Source: Hermatobates lingyangjiaoensis
Taxonomy: Eukaryota > Arthropoda > Insecta > Hemiptera > Hermatobatidae
DNA: 64,000 nucleotides
Direction: 5' to 3'
NCBI GenBank assembly: GCA_026182355.1
Contig: JAPFBL010000226.1
Span: 730,001-794,000 of the forward strand
Shown: piece by piece, positions 11,006 through 22,243 of the stretch
How the letters are laid out: each line of letters begins with the position of its first letter
Position numbering within the stretch: the first letter of the stretch is position 1
Notes under the pieces: generated by a model
Database searches by the model: none
Told to the model about the DNA's origin: nothing
What the model saw: the letters and a program-made list of their open reading frames with translations, nothing else
Position numbers and translations under genes: made by a program

Positions 11006-11145
11006 TTTGGGCGCATTGGTGAGTTGGTCGTTAAGAGTGCCTGCTTCAGCCATAGGAGTGGGTTCGTTTCCCTTACTCCTTAGTTAGAGAAGCCTTCGTG
11101 ACTCTGTTCGTAATATCGCCTCTTTAGGCCACATTTTTCAAAAAA
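11006..11145 (+). mobile_element. tRNA-derived SINE with A-rich tail
   Basis: GCGCATTGGTGAGTTGGTCG (A-box-like) and GGGTTCGTTTCCC (B-box-like) lie in tRNA spacing, followed by about 60 bases of body and a run of A near 11141-11150. Confidence 0.65.
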
Positions 11146-11150
11146 AAAAA

Positions 11151-12178
11151 TTATTTTTTTTTATTTTTATTTTTACTTTTTATTCATTAGAAAGTCAAAA
11201 CAGCATAGGCTAGTAAACTTATCTCATGATTGAATTTATATTTGATAACTGCTTTTATTTAACTATAATATTGAGCAAAGCCATTTATAAAGATTCAGTA
11301 TTTCAGAAGGCCATTCTTTTGAAGTAATACTTATGGCACATGGGACTAACAGGTGTAACATGGTCAACTGGCGCCAAGTCTGTCTGCAGCGCCAGTTATA
11401 AAGCCACAAGCATGATTAAGCGATACAATTGCGCTTTGACCTTGTCTTCTTTATTGCAGAACAGAAGGTCATTTGGACGATTCTCATTGCTTCTAAGAAA
11501 CACAATTTCAAAGTACTATTCCTAAAACCAATAACAGAAAAGCTTTTTTTTAATCAACAATGCCTTGAAATCAACACAACCAATCAACGAATTTCACTTT
11601 ACATGGTGAACATTCGAGCAACCCAGAGAATAATAGCGAGTCAATTATAAAAATACAATAAATGGGCAAATAGAAAAAAATGAAAAAAAAATCTGAAATA
11701 GTGTCAAAAAAGCATTCTTTTATTCTTTAAGTATGAGTTTTAAAATAAAACTCATAGCTATTAAAACTACTATACATTTTAGGGGGTAGGAATAAAAATT
11801 AATAAAAGAAATATAAAATAGCCATAAGAATAGAAGAAAAAGTTGAGTATAGAGGGAAGGAACATTGATTGCAGAACCACAAAGACAAATAAATATATAA
11901 TTGAACTGAATTCGTTTATCCCGGATTGATCAGAACGAGATAATTCCATTTGGACAACTTTTCCAGAAACCCTCTTTCCTTCATTGATAACAACCTATTT
12001 TTTTTTTTTTTGGAAGTTTGCTTTAATTGAAGAAAATTATTTAAACTAACCTGTTATTAAAAGAAAAGAAAATTTACGATAGCATTATTTTTGAATCGAG
12101 AGTTTAATAATTGGTATAAAACAATATCATGTTAGTTACTTCATTAACTGTGCAATCTGTTATAGTGTGGTATTTACT
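11151..12178. other. Gene-free AT-rich stretch
   Basis: Two small overlapping open frames (11340-11525, 11429-11650) have no recognisable homology or gene context. I do not call them. Confidence 0.5.
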
Positions 12179-12440
12179 CATGTTAGGAAAAGGATTAAGT
12201 CTCCACACAAAAACGTTTATTACTGGAAACTAAACAAGGCGTTTCGAACACTTAATGTTCTTGTTCAGGTTATATCTGCTCTGCCCGGTCTCCTGAGTCC
12301 TTACTTGGTCTCACCTCACGAACAACCACTCCAACAGAGCAGATGTAACCTGAAGAAGAACATGAATGTGTTCGAAACGCGTTGTTTAGTTTCTAGTAAT
12401 CAACTTTTTTGTGTGGAGACTTAATCCTTTTCCTAACATG
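12179..12440. repeat. Family F palindrome
   Basis: CATGTTAGGAAAAGGATTAA at the left edge is exactly mirrored at the right edge (262 bases in total). Both arms carry a hammerhead reading outward. The left copy (about 12230-12271,-) reads CTGAACA and is broken at G8; the right copy is intact. Confidence 0.85.
12347..12386 (+). ncRNA. Hammerhead ribozyme, family F
   Basis: Helix I AAC/GTT, core CTGAAGA, helix II GAACA/TGTTC, GAAA, helix III palindrome ACGCGT, cleavage-site T. Decayed relatives lie at about 21421, 36525, 58430 and 58832. Confidence 0.7.
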
Positions 12441-12885
12441 TTAGTTACTATTGAATAGAGTATTGTTGAGGAAGACTTACCAATTGAAACTGAAGCCTTT
12501 ACGCTTTGACCATAAGTAACGCGTTTTAAGGGCTATTTTATGATTATATTGTTTTTTGCAATGTTTTTACAATATCAACAGTGTTATTGTTGAATCAAAT
12601 CAAAAAAATGGACCATTCTGAGGGTGAGAGGGGTTTATAAAGCTTTACTCTGGCTAATAGCCACATAAACTTAAGAACGATGACAGTCCCTGCCCAAAGG
12701 ACACGTGCCATCAGACATTGTACACTTGGAATTTATATTTCGGCACTGTATTGGTAATATTGCATTAGTCATTTAATAAACTTTAATTAAATGAACTTAT
12801 TTTTACTACTTAATCATTATTTTTTAAAATGTAAAGCTTAATTAGTATTTCTAGTTTGAAATACTAGGATGTAGAAACTCCCTAG
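12441..12885. other. Gene-free stretch
   Basis: No feature supported. Confidence 0.5.
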
Positions 12886-14645
12886 TTGCATTTGATAATT
12901 GATGTAATATCCTTACACTCTATAAGTGTATATTTATATACCTTTATCATTTGAAAATGGAATATATAATTATTCTACAAATTAAAGAAAAACTCTGCTT
13001 GCAATAAGTAATAAGACTTTGAAGCTTACTTTTTAAAATACCTGGAGAGAGCTTATAATGTTGGCATTGTTCGGGTATGGAATAAGTTTTGGAGCAAGTG
13101 AGTAAAGTGGAAGATATTGTTGAAACACTTAATATCTAAATCTTTTACAAATCTTCTTTTCAATCTCATTAGATTAAAACATCTTAAATTAAAAGTTCAT
13201 TTTCAATATAGTTCATTTTCTTAGTCAATTCTAAAAATCTGGAGTGGCCTACACTCAACTTTACTATAAGTAAACATATCATACTTCTCGGGTATATAAT
13301 ATATAATATCCCATTTAGGCATAATATAAATGTCTAAAAGGGAGATGTTTATTAGTTTTTCATTCCTGGAGGTAGTACAGATAGTGATTGATCCACTTAT
13401 CAATATATATGGGCTTTTTTGTGTATCACATCACTGATGCATATAATATCATTAGTATAACAATAGCAGTAATAACATTTTTGTAAAGTAAAAGTATAGA
13501 TTTCGTTTATTCGCGGTGATTTACATGTAAAAATATTATCCCTCTTATATCCCATATGTCAATAATGTATATAATATTTAGTTATAATTAGTAAACAATA
13601 ATTTATAAATGTAGTCTATAAACAGGTTTTTGGCAAAAAAAAGAGGCTTTCCCATCATACATAATAGCTCCCAAACAATAGGGATCATCTACACTATGAG
13701 GCCCATTTTTGTGTACAATATCAACTTAATCCATCAAAGATTCTGGATCGTAGCGCGTGGCCACAAACTTTGGATACATATTCACCCACCCACACACAGA
13801 CATCATCGAAAAAACTTCATAAAACGACTTCTGGGACCTCAAAACATGTAATTCCGTCAAAATTTCAAGATCGAATTTTTTCACGATCACTATACTTTAA
13901 TTATAGTAAAGTAAAAAAAAAACAATTGTCTAAGAAAACGTAAACAAATCTGTCATGTAGAACAAGTTGCAGGTTGTCCTTATATTGAGTTATGCATTTT
14001 AAGGACTATATTACCATTTCATTGTTTTTGTAATTTTCCTCATCCCATATTTATTAAGTAGATACCAGATAAAAAGGTTAATTATCAGTCCCACATGAAA
14101 ATGTACCACGTGTGAAAGCTGTAGAGCGGCTACGACTTCGATTCACGAAGGTATTACACAGTTTTATTATAATTTGATATTTCAGTGTTATCAGTTCTTA
14201 TTAACGCTGTTCTCAACACAATAACCAATCCACATTCCAGGCAGCTGTCAGTGAAAAACATCATGCTTTCAAGGTATTTGCAGGCCCTACTGAGGTAACT
14301 TCAGATATTTTAATGGAATGTGATTGAGAAGAAGATTTGTAAAAGTTTTAGATATTATGTGATTCAACAATATCGTTCGTCAACAGTACCTTTCGTATTT
14401 ACACCAAAACTTATTCCATACCCGAACAATGCCAACATTATAAGCTCCCTCCAAGTATTAATAAACGTAAGCCTCAAAGTCTTATTACGTATTGGAAACA
14501 GGTTTTTTTTTTTCATTTGTACAAAAATTATATACTCCATTTTCAAATATGAAAGTTACTTAATCATATATACAACTCAAAAAAAAAAAAAATAATTTTA
14601 ATAAATTCCGAGGATAAGAAGATTACATCAATTATCAAATGCAAC
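12886..14645. repeat. Inverted dispersed repeat, arms 12886-13100 and 14397-14645
   Basis: GCTTATAATGTTGGCATTGT near 13050 is matched in reverse near 14425 with one or two changes. The similarity runs through the TATATAATTATT and ATTTGATAATTGATGTAATA segments. A third partial copy in the orientation of the right arm is at about 15722-15880. The arms are clearly diverged, so the inversion is old. Confidence 0.7.
13238..13916. mobile_element. Internally deleted copy of the 1.6-kb element
   Basis: Begins TCTGGAGTGGCCTACACTCA and ends ACTATACTTTAATTATAGTA, matching both ends of the elements at 52010 and 54471. It is 679 bases long because about 940 internal bases are missing. Non-coding. Confidence 0.8.
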
Positions 14646-15721
14646 ACAGATGGATAAGCCACACTGAAGGTTGTAACCTTGACGTAAACAAAAAAAAAGT
14701 CTTTAATTGAGGTAACTGAGGCACACATAAACTTGATTGAAAGGAAACAGGGACAACCCACACTAAAGGCAGCACGAAATAAATTAATATGAATCTTCAT
14801 TGCAGATTTATATTTGCTGATAGCGAAAAATTAATCAAGTTAGAATGACAGCCTCATTTATCATAATTTCTACAGTCGTTACAAGGAATGGCTTAAAACA
14901 TATAAGAGTGGACATTGCACCACAAAACTAAACGAAAACAACCTTGAGAATTACAAATCCAAAAGTAAATCGAATCCAGTCCACTTTTCACGACGACTCC
15001 AGTATAACCTACTTATGACTACATTTCCGAACCCATCTGTTCATTTCAGCAGTAACTTATTTTGCAAACACTAAAATTCAGATGTTTTTATATAAATTAA
15101 GGGCTACTTATTAAGTATTTCCTTTGGTTTTTTTTATTCGATTGATTATTGTTTGTACTTCGGCTTTGCAAGATTGTGTAAATAATAATAATTTAACATA
15201 CTTTTGTTTAAAATACTGTAACACCTTTTTTGCGTTTGGAGTATCTGTTCTAAATTTCAAATAAAACAGAATTGATTACTACTAACTTCTCAAATAAAAT
15301 TAATTAATTAGCACTAATAGAAAAATTTGTTATTTTAATTTATTTATGAGTTTTATGGTAGTAAAATGATTAAAAAAAATAATAATCTCAAACATTTACT
15401 ATTAATTAACTAATAGTTCTTAATTTTACCAGTGGAATCAGCAAAAGAATTAAATATTATAATGACACAAATTAATATGTACAAAACTGCATTAAAAAAT
15501 ATATAATTACATTAATATAATCATATAATACCTGCACAACTGACACGTGAGGTCAAATATACACATGTGGCGAATGCTAATTTTACACTTTCACAGTTTT
15601 TTTTTTAATATTTCGAAGGCTTAGATGATATTACTGAGAAAAATATTGGAAATAAATTCATAGAAAATAAATTTGTAATAGAACATGTGTTTTAATTGTT
15701 TTTTTCTGAAGCAATTTGTTT

Positions 15722-15880
15722 TTGAAATATTTTTACTTATTGCAAACAGAGTTTTTTTTTCTTTAATGTATTGAAAAATTATATATTCCATTTTTAAATA
15801 TGAAGGTTAAATAATCATATATACATTAAAAAAAAATAAATATTTTAATAAATTCCGAGTATAAGAACAATACATCAATT
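15722..15880. repeat. Third copy of the 12886/14645 dispersed repeat
   Basis: Shares the TATATTCCATTTTTAAATAT segment and the AAATTCCGAGTATAAGAA segment with about 14530-14615, in the same orientation. Confidence 0.65.
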
Positions 15881-15887
15881 ATCAACA

Positions 15888-15950
15888 CAATAACCTAGCA
15901 AAGGTATCTAATAACCTAGCAAAGGTATCTAATAACCTAGCAAAGACATT
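15888..15950. repeat. Tandem repeat, 21-bp unit, three copies
   Basis: The unit AATAACCTAGCAAAGGTATCT appears twice in full and once partly. A related piece occurs at about 26957. Confidence 0.95.
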
Positions 15951-16046
15951 CCAGATTGCTTTCAGTGAACAACATCATGAAAATGATGTTTCAAAACATT
16001 TGAAAGTATTTCTAGGCAATACTAGTATAAGGCGTTTTGTAAAATG

Positions 16047-16185
16047 TTAACACTTCTTAATAACACATTTAAATCAACATTTCGTCTATATTTGTATATA
16101 TCCAAAATGTAACTCACAAGGTGTCTACAAATATAGACGAAACGTTGGCTTAAAGACGTTTTATTGAGAAGTGTTTATTGGGAGA
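16047..16185. repeat. Family K palindrome
   Basis: AATATAGACGAAACGTTGGC in the right arm is mirrored at the left (about 16070-16095). The arms end in ATTGAGAAGTGTT and its complement. A hammerhead-like half (helix II GTCTA/TAGAC, then GAAAC) is present but the CUGANGA box reads CACAAGG. A sister copy is at 18590-18730. Confidence 0.65.
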
Positions 16186-16202
16186 TTTCAAAAAGCTCGT
16201 CT

Positions 16203-16275
<73 letters not shown>
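16203..16275. repeat. (CA)n microsatellite
   Basis: About 36 CA units. The open frames through it on both strands are artefacts of the repeat. Confidence 0.98.
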
Positions 16276-16281
<6 letters not shown>

Positions 16282-16494
16282 TTTCTTTGTAGAGACGTAA
16301 TTTTTAAATCCTCCAATAGCAGTAAAATACCACACTATAATAGATTTCACAAGTACAGTAATAAGAAGTATTTAGTTTGATGTTGGGCCAAAATTAATTT
16401 GCTATTGATTTTTTTGTCATCTTTTGTCACTTGTAAATTTTACAGATGCTGACGTAGACTTGATCTAAAAAGCTATCTGCAAAGAGCTTTTAAG

Positions 16495-16550
16495 CCGTAA
16501 TTGATTAATTGCATTAAACCGTAATTGGTTAATTGCATTAAGCCGTAATT
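16495..16550. repeat. Tandem repeat, 24-bp unit, 2.3 copies
   Basis: CCGTAATTGATTAATTGCAT repeats with period 24 at 16495, 16519 and (partly) 16543. Confidence 0.9.
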
Positions 16551-16559
16551 TCATTGACT

Positions 16560-17880
16560 GAGGGGAATCGGAAAAAGTGGTAGTAAAAATACAAAAATAA
16601 GAATTTTTCTGAAAAAAAATATCGTGATTATGACGTAATTATGCACTGAGACGTATAATACATCAATGAAATTACATTTCCAAATAGCCTTAGTTCATAT
16701 AGTTTTAGAATTATATTCTTCTCTTGGTTTATCTCTATTGTATTAGATACACAAACTAAAACATTATGAAATCTAAAATATTATTCACTTTGAAATTGCA
16801 TTCTATACTTTAATATTAACATGTTCGAATTAGGAACCTGATATCAAAATAGCGCTAATGCATCCATGTTATTTTCCCATAAAATGGATTAAAATGTCTG
16901 ATTATCACTATTCACTCCAATTTTTAAATACATAATACTGAATATCAAATTAAACTGTCCAAAAGGAGAATAAATACATTTTATAAAAACAAAAGAGAAA
17001 GATGTACACCAATATCACTCAATGGTGTAGCCGACATTGAGTAGGATCACCAATCATGCTGCAATTTAGTAGCAGTAACAAATGTCATGTTACGAAACGT
17101 GAGTGTCCCAAAACTGTGCAACGGAACACGACTCTGAGTTCGTGCTCTGCACAGATATGCCAAAGAGGAGGATATCATGACTGGGTATAGTATTGGAGAG
17201 TATGTGTGTATGCCACGCATACCATTGATTCCAAGTAACTATCTGTTTCCGTTGAAACGATTGCAAAGTCCCTCTTCAGAGTCTATTTCGTATTGACGTT
17301 AACTAAGTCGCAAGGGGAAACTTTATCTAACGCAGGAATTCAGGTTAGCGAGACCAAGTTTTCCTCATATGGTCAACTGTAGTTTACTTGCTCAAGAGTC
17401 AGAGGTTCCAACTGTTTGTTCTTCCATGAACGCGAAGGACAGACAGCTAATGTAGTGTACACAGAGACATTTGCTTAACTCTGTACTAATAATGGTATTT
17501 TCTACTATTCTATAATTTCTAATGGCGTTTTGGAAATACCAAGTATAATAGAATTTTTGATTCCGTCAAAGACGGATACGTTTGCTAGTAATAAATAAAT
17601 ATGCAAATATAATTTCAAATATTAATAAGCTGGACATGCAAAAACAACTGTCACTCACATTTCTATATAAAACAGTAGAATAAAAATAGGTTGTTGGTGG
17701 AAGAGAAATGTTCGTAAAAAATGCACACTCAAATAAGGTATATAAATTCAAAAAACCACCAACAGCAGTATCGGTAGAAAAATGAAAAATCTAATTCATT
17801 GCTAGTTGTCGAAGAATCGAGTTCTTTGCAACAAATAAGGTTATATTATAATAATAATCGAGTTATATTATAATAAGGTT
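16560..17880. other. Gene-free stretch
   Basis: A GC-balanced patch at about 17030-17480 lacks a supported reading frame or known repeat wording. The rest is AT-rich. Confidence 0.5.
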
Positions 17881-17979
17881 ATTATATAACCTTATGTGTT
17901 TATTGATCACGTATATATATATATACGAGTTCGAGATTAACAAAGAACAACACACAAAGTAGGGAAACACACTTACAGA

Positions 17980-18010
17980 CTCAAATTTTCGGGTAATCCG
18001 TCTTCAGGAG
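17980..18010 (-). ncRNA. Hammerhead ribozyme, family C (tandem copy 1)
   Basis: Helix I CTC/GAG, core CTGAAGA, helix II GG/CC with an ATTA loop, GAAA, helix III AATT, cleavage-site T. At 31 nt this is the shortest ribozyme family in the window. Confidence 0.65.
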
Positions 18011-18088
18011 AAAAGAGAATGGGAGACCAAGCACGTTGTAGGCGCAACGGCAAGTAACCAACACAAAGTAGGGAAACACACTTACAGA

Positions 18089-18119
18089 CTCAAATTTTCG
18101 GGTAATCCGTCTTCAGGAG
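18089..18119 (-). ncRNA. Hammerhead ribozyme, family C (tandem copy 2)
   Basis: Identical core and stems to the copy 109 bases away on the same strand. Confidence 0.65.
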
Positions 18120-18193
18120 AAAAGTTCTTTGTTCTTTGTTAATCTCGAACTCGTATTGTGTCCAGTTTGGATCGTATTTCGTTTTATCAGTGA

Positions 18194-18196
<3 letters not shown>

Positions 18197-18234
<38 letters not shown>
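18197..18234. repeat. (TA)n microsatellite
   Basis: About 18 TA units between two family C arms. Confidence 0.97.
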
Positions 18235-18236
<2 letters not shown>

Positions 18237-18288
18237 GAGTACAAAACTCAAGAAAAGTAACACACAGAGTAAGAAACACACTTACAGA

Positions 18289-18319
18289 CTGAAATTTTCG
18301 GGTAATTCGTCTTCAGAAG
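18289..18319 (-). ncRNA. Family C hammerhead, broken helix I
   Basis: CTGAAGA and GAAA remain, but both sides of helix I have changed (CTT opposite CAG). Confidence 0.45.
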
Positions 18320-18389
18320 AAAAGAGAAAAGTAGACCAACGGTTACTTGCCGTTCCGTCTACAACGTGCTTGGTCTCCCTTTCTCTTTT

Positions 18390-18420
18390 CTCCTGAAGAC
18401 GGATTACCCGAAAATTTGAG
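18390..18420 (+). ncRNA. Hammerhead ribozyme, family C
   Basis: CTC/GAG helix I, CTGAAGA, GG/CC helix II, GAAA, T17. Opposite arm to the broken copy at 18289-18319. Confidence 0.65.
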
Positions 18421-18589
18421 CCTGTAAGTGTGTTTGCTTACTCTGTGTATTACACTTCTAAAATTTTGAACTCGTATTGTGTCCAGTTTGGATCGTGTTT
18501 CGTTTTATTAAGTGAAAAAATATATATATATGTTTTCTTATCTACATCACATATATATTCTATTTTTTTTCTTTATCAAAATTTGGTCC

Positions 18590-18730
18590 AACGTCAAAGA
18601 CTTCTTAATAAAACACCTATAAACCATAATTTCGTCTATATTTATAGATATCCAAAATGTAACTCAGAAGATGTCTACAAATATAGACGAAAAGTTGGCT
18701 AAAGGTGTTTTATTGAGAAGTGTCTAATAG
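18590..18730. repeat. Family K palindrome, second copy
   Basis: CTTCTTAATAAAACACCTAT is mirrored at AGGTGTTTTATTGAGAAG. The right arm reads CAGAAGA, helix II GTCTA/TAGAC, GAAA, so only U4 of the hammerhead box (A here) and helix I are wrong. Confidence 0.65.
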
Positions 18731-18799
18731 GAGATTTCAGTAAATACCACACTATGACAGATTCCACAAGTACAGTAAGAAGAAGTGTTTAGAAATAAC

Positions 18800-18890
18800 A
18801 ATCAATCAATGATCAAACCACAATACGAAATGGGAAAACAAGACTAAGATCTTTCAACCATAACAAGCGGTTTTCGTCAGATTTAAAAAC
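18800..18890 (-). repeat. Family A left arm with damaged hammerhead (18842-18884)
   Basis: CTGACGA, GAAA and AGATCT are kept, but helix I has lost its GACT strand (AAAT). The matching right arm is scrambled at about 18898-19010. Confidence 0.6.
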
Positions 18891-19060
18891 CCAACTGATC
18901 ATAGTCTTGTTTTAGATCTAACTTTAATTCAACATCTGACAAGCAGCTATTTTCGTCAAAAGATCTTCTTTTATAGATTTCTTATAGTGGTCTAGTCGTT
19001 TATTCTCTATATATAACAAATAAAAAAAAAATTAACTTATAGAAAAAACTGAATAACTCA

Positions 19061-19094
19061 CTTCTATATTTCACCTTCAGTTGTCATCAGGAAA
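19061..19094 (-). ncRNA. Hammerhead ribozyme, family H
   Basis: Helix I TTTC/GAAG (one wobble), core CTGATGA (exact consensus), short helix II, GAAA, helix III ATAT, cleavage-site A. Confidence 0.6.
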
Positions 19095-19192
19095 TGAAAT
19101 GATAATTTCATTTTTACACATCCACTGGAATTGCAAAAAAATATCTCCACATAAACAAGTTTTTATGCCAGATGTCTAGTTGACCATTTCTA

Positions 19193-19224
19193 TTTCTGAT
19201 GATGACGGGTGATGAAATATAAAA
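19193..19224 (+). ncRNA. Hammerhead ribozyme, family H (mirror arm)
   Basis: Core CTGATGA, GAAA, ATAT, cleavage-site A, helix I TTT/AAA. Helix II is weak. Its arm has diverged from the 19061 arm, so this pair is old. Confidence 0.5.
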
Positions 19225-19305
19225 GTGTTTTATGTCAGCTTTTTTCCATGTAAATTAACATGATTTCTGGGGAAACATGGATTCTTTCTTTATCTATTAT
19301 CAATA

Positions 19306-19307
<2 letters not shown>

Positions 19308-19341
<34 letters not shown>

Positions 19342-19342
19342 T
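19308..19342. repeat. (TA)n microsatellite
   Basis: TA-rich tract. Similar tracts lie at 19494-19540 and 19696-19726. Confidence 0.9.
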
Positions 19343-19491
19343 ATTATGCAGGATAATGAGATTAAAGAAAAAAAGGAATAGAAGTGGATGTTTAAAAGTG
19401 AAAAGAAAATCCAAGAGAGCATTGTTTCCAAATTTGTTTTTTTTTGTGGTAAATTACATCTATTACATCAAGTGTTACTTTGATTATTCAT

Positions 19492-19540
<49 letters not shown>

Positions 19541-19604
19541 AATTTCACATAAACACGTGAAATAACAATCAATGATCAATCCACAAAATGAAATGGGAAA
19601 ACAA

Positions 19605-19647
19605 GACTAAGATCTTTCAACTGTAACAAGCGGTCTTCGTCAGAGTC
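19605..19647 (-). ncRNA. Hammerhead ribozyme, family A
   Basis: GACT/AGTC helix I, CTGACGA, GAAA, AGATCT, T17 intact; one mismatch in helix II (ACCG against CAGT). It stands as a left arm only; the right arm is replaced by TA-rich sequence at about 19660. Confidence 0.7.
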
Positions 19648-19693
19648 AAAAACCCAACTTTTTATATATATACGAGTATATATAAAAACCTAA

Positions 19694-19729
<36 letters not shown>

Positions 19730-19749
19730 CTAATTAATTGCATTTATGT

Positions 19750-19801
19750 TTTATAAATGCTACACAAGTTACCTCAAATTGGTAGTTCATTTTCATGTTG
19801 A

Positions 19802-19839
<38 letters not shown>

Positions 19840-19884
19840 TCAACATGAACATGGACTACCATTTGAGATAACTTGTGTAGCAAT
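19750..19884. repeat. Inverted repeat flanking (TA)n, no ribozyme
   Basis: GCTACACAAGTTACCTCAAA at the left is mirrored at the right (about 19861-19882). CATGTTGAGTATATA meets its complement across about 17 TA units. The arms are about 50 bases with a few changes. I find no hammerhead box in it. Confidence 0.8.
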
Positions 19885-20560
19885 ATATATATAATCGTAA
19901 TAAACAAATGTGAATCCATGAAATCAATTCAATGATAATAATAGAATGAAAAAGAAGTTCAAGGCATTTTAATTGCTCGTTTTGAAAAAGCTGATCAAAC
20001 TAAGGAGTAGAACATAAGAAAAAATTATAAGGGAGAGTAAAGTAAACGGAGATATGTGGATAGTTGTATGTAATAAATTATATATTGTCAGGTACAATAT
20101 TAATTATCAGATTTAAATGAAATTTTCATCTCTATTTCTATTTTATTTAAAAGCTTTGCTTAGGCAGAATTAGCTATTTTTTTAAATAGAAGAATAATGA
20201 ATGATTAGATTATAGGAGAGTTATGAATGAAAATATAATATAAACTTCTTGAAGTCATAATGAATTTACATCCTATCAGTGTGTAAAATGTGGTAGTATT
20301 AGTTCTTTAATGTTTGTTATCAAGTAATATTAACACCCTGAAAGTAATACACACGACTTTGTCAAATAATGAATATAGTCGAATAATTTATATTTTCAAT
20401 AAACAGACATTAAATGTTTCAATAATTTAGTTTAAAGAAGAGAAATGTTCGCATAAATTAATTGTAGTTTTCTTTTAAGGTATGACCAGTAAGCTATATG
20501 ATATGTTGCATATGGTGGTCATAAAGAGCATTAGGATTTGAGAGAAGATTTAAAAGAGAC
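19885..20560. other. Gene-free stretch
   Basis: Nothing recognisable. Confidence 0.5.
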
Positions 20561-20639
20561 GGATGTGATGTCGTAAGGAAACATAGTTCGAATGGTCGGG
20601 AGAAACCGGGATAGAACAAAGTGTAAGTACTGACCAATG

Positions 20640-21120
20640 GTTTGCAAGTGGAACTGGGCAGTGAAGAAAGCGCAGGTGGTAAGGCGTTGTTCTAGTTGAT
20701 TTGTTAGAGAAGGTGGGATAGAAGAGCCAAGGCGGGAGGGAGAAGACGTCCTTGAAGGGGAAGCTCCACCGGCGCCTGTCAGCTGACTCTGGGCCTACTG
20801 ACCCCGGGGCAAGTCACTCTAGTCCAGGATCCAGTTTGACTGGTGCAGAGCGGGTCGACTGGCAGCGGGCTTGCCTTCACCAGTCGGATAAGCTAACAAC
20901 TACAGGGCACTAGGCGGCACCTCAGTAACAGTCACAGTCAGATAGACTTCTCGCGAAAAGCCAACCTCTCAACGTCAAGTTAGTGGGAAAGCCGTGTGGC
21001 GCCAACTCTCTACCTCCTAACCAGTCCACTACGGTCACGACATTAACGTAACGGTTCGTTGGAACTAACCCAAATCACCGCAGTAAAGACTGTTGAGAAA
21101 CTTCCTTGGAATGGCAGTGG
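20640..21120. repeat. GC-rich dispersed segment
   Basis: Visibly more GC-rich than its surroundings. It shares CTGTCAGCTGACT and a CTACTGACCCC segment in the same order with 23040-23270. No open frame runs through both, so I read it as an old repeat, type unknown. Confidence 0.4.
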
Positions 21121-21389
21121 AGCCGAATATTAATTAATGTCGAGTAACCCACTTGAATTAGATAGAACCAAATACATTTGCAAATAAAAATAAATCAACG
21201 TGCCTACATATATAATAAGCTGCAAGCTGCACTAGTGTACGACCATACTCTAAAGTACTGATAACAAAAATCCATCAACTTATAAACAAAAAATAACTTG
21301 ATAACTACTAATAAGGTTATACGTATAAAAGAAAATAGTTCCACAATGGAAGGGAAATAATTATTATAATTCTTGGGAATTATAAAAAA

Positions 21390-21750
21390 AGTCTCCGCAT
21401 AAACCAGTTTCATTCAAAAAATAACGCGTTTCGAACAAGCAGTTTTTTCAGGTAAATCTAAAGTATAAATAAAAAACGTGGGGCAATAAAAAAAAAGGAG
21501 ACATACCTGTTGTAGTAGAAAAGCAACGAAGACTGGGATAAGAAAGTTAAAGGTTCTGATGTTTAACAGTTTTTTATTTGAGACAGAAATTTACAATTAT
21601 TTATTGAATTCCTTTACTGAATTACTGAGGTTAATTAATCATGTTTTAGATTCATATTTTAGGATTTACCTGGATCCAGGTTGTTGCGAGTTCGAAACGC
21701 GTTCTTTTTTCATTAAAAATGGATTATGTGGTAAAATTAAAAACGAGTAA
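21390..21750. repeat. Family F palindrome, ribozymes decayed
   Basis: AACGCGTTTCGAAC at about 21424 is mirrored by GTTCGAAACGCGTT at about 21691. The left-arm core reads CTGAAAA, and the right arm has lost the CUGANGA box. Confidence 0.7.
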
Positions 21751-22047
21751 ACATCGCATAATAACTGAAGCACAACTCATGAATTACTCTAAATAAATTT
21801 AAAGAATACTAACACCAAAGAGGAAAATGGAAAACAAAACAAAACGGAATATTTTGTATGAAATCTGAATATTTTTTATGTAAATTGTTAGAACAGTAAT
21901 TTAATGTTTTTGTAAGTTGAATAACTCGTATTATTAATGTTTTAAGGAGAAGGAAGAAAAAACCTCTTAGTATTGTCAGATACTAAAGGATAACGCACCT
22001 TCACAACGAAGTTGGCATTTCACTTTCCTATATACACACATATAAGC

Positions 22048-22049
<2 letters not shown>

Positions 22050-22097
<48 letters not shown>

Positions 22098-22243
22098 CTA
22101 TAAAAAAGAGACTAATAATCTTGATTTTCTATAATTTCTGTTTTTAACCTTCTTCAGGAGATGAAAAGAAGGAAAAGAAGAAGAAACACAAGAGTGAAGA
22201 TGTGAAAGTATTCACCGATCGATAATAGTCTCATTTATTGTAT

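Larger units (their letters stand above)
17949..18124 (-). repeat. Two tandem family C hammerhead units, 109-bp period
   Basis: A segment of about 67 bases starting CACAAAGTAGGGAAACACAC occurs at about 17953 and again at about 18062 in the same orientation. Each copy contains a hammerhead with an intact core. The linker (about 18016-18057) carries the GCACGTTGTAGGCGCAACGG wording of other C units. Confidence 0.85.

Noticed and set aside
12203..12284. Left-arm family F hammerhead as active
   Set aside because: The core reads CTGAACA; loss of G8 is incompatible with the known catalytic centre.
15888..15950. CRISPR-like short repeats
   Set aside because: The 21-bp units are directly contiguous with no spacers, and this is a eukaryotic genome.
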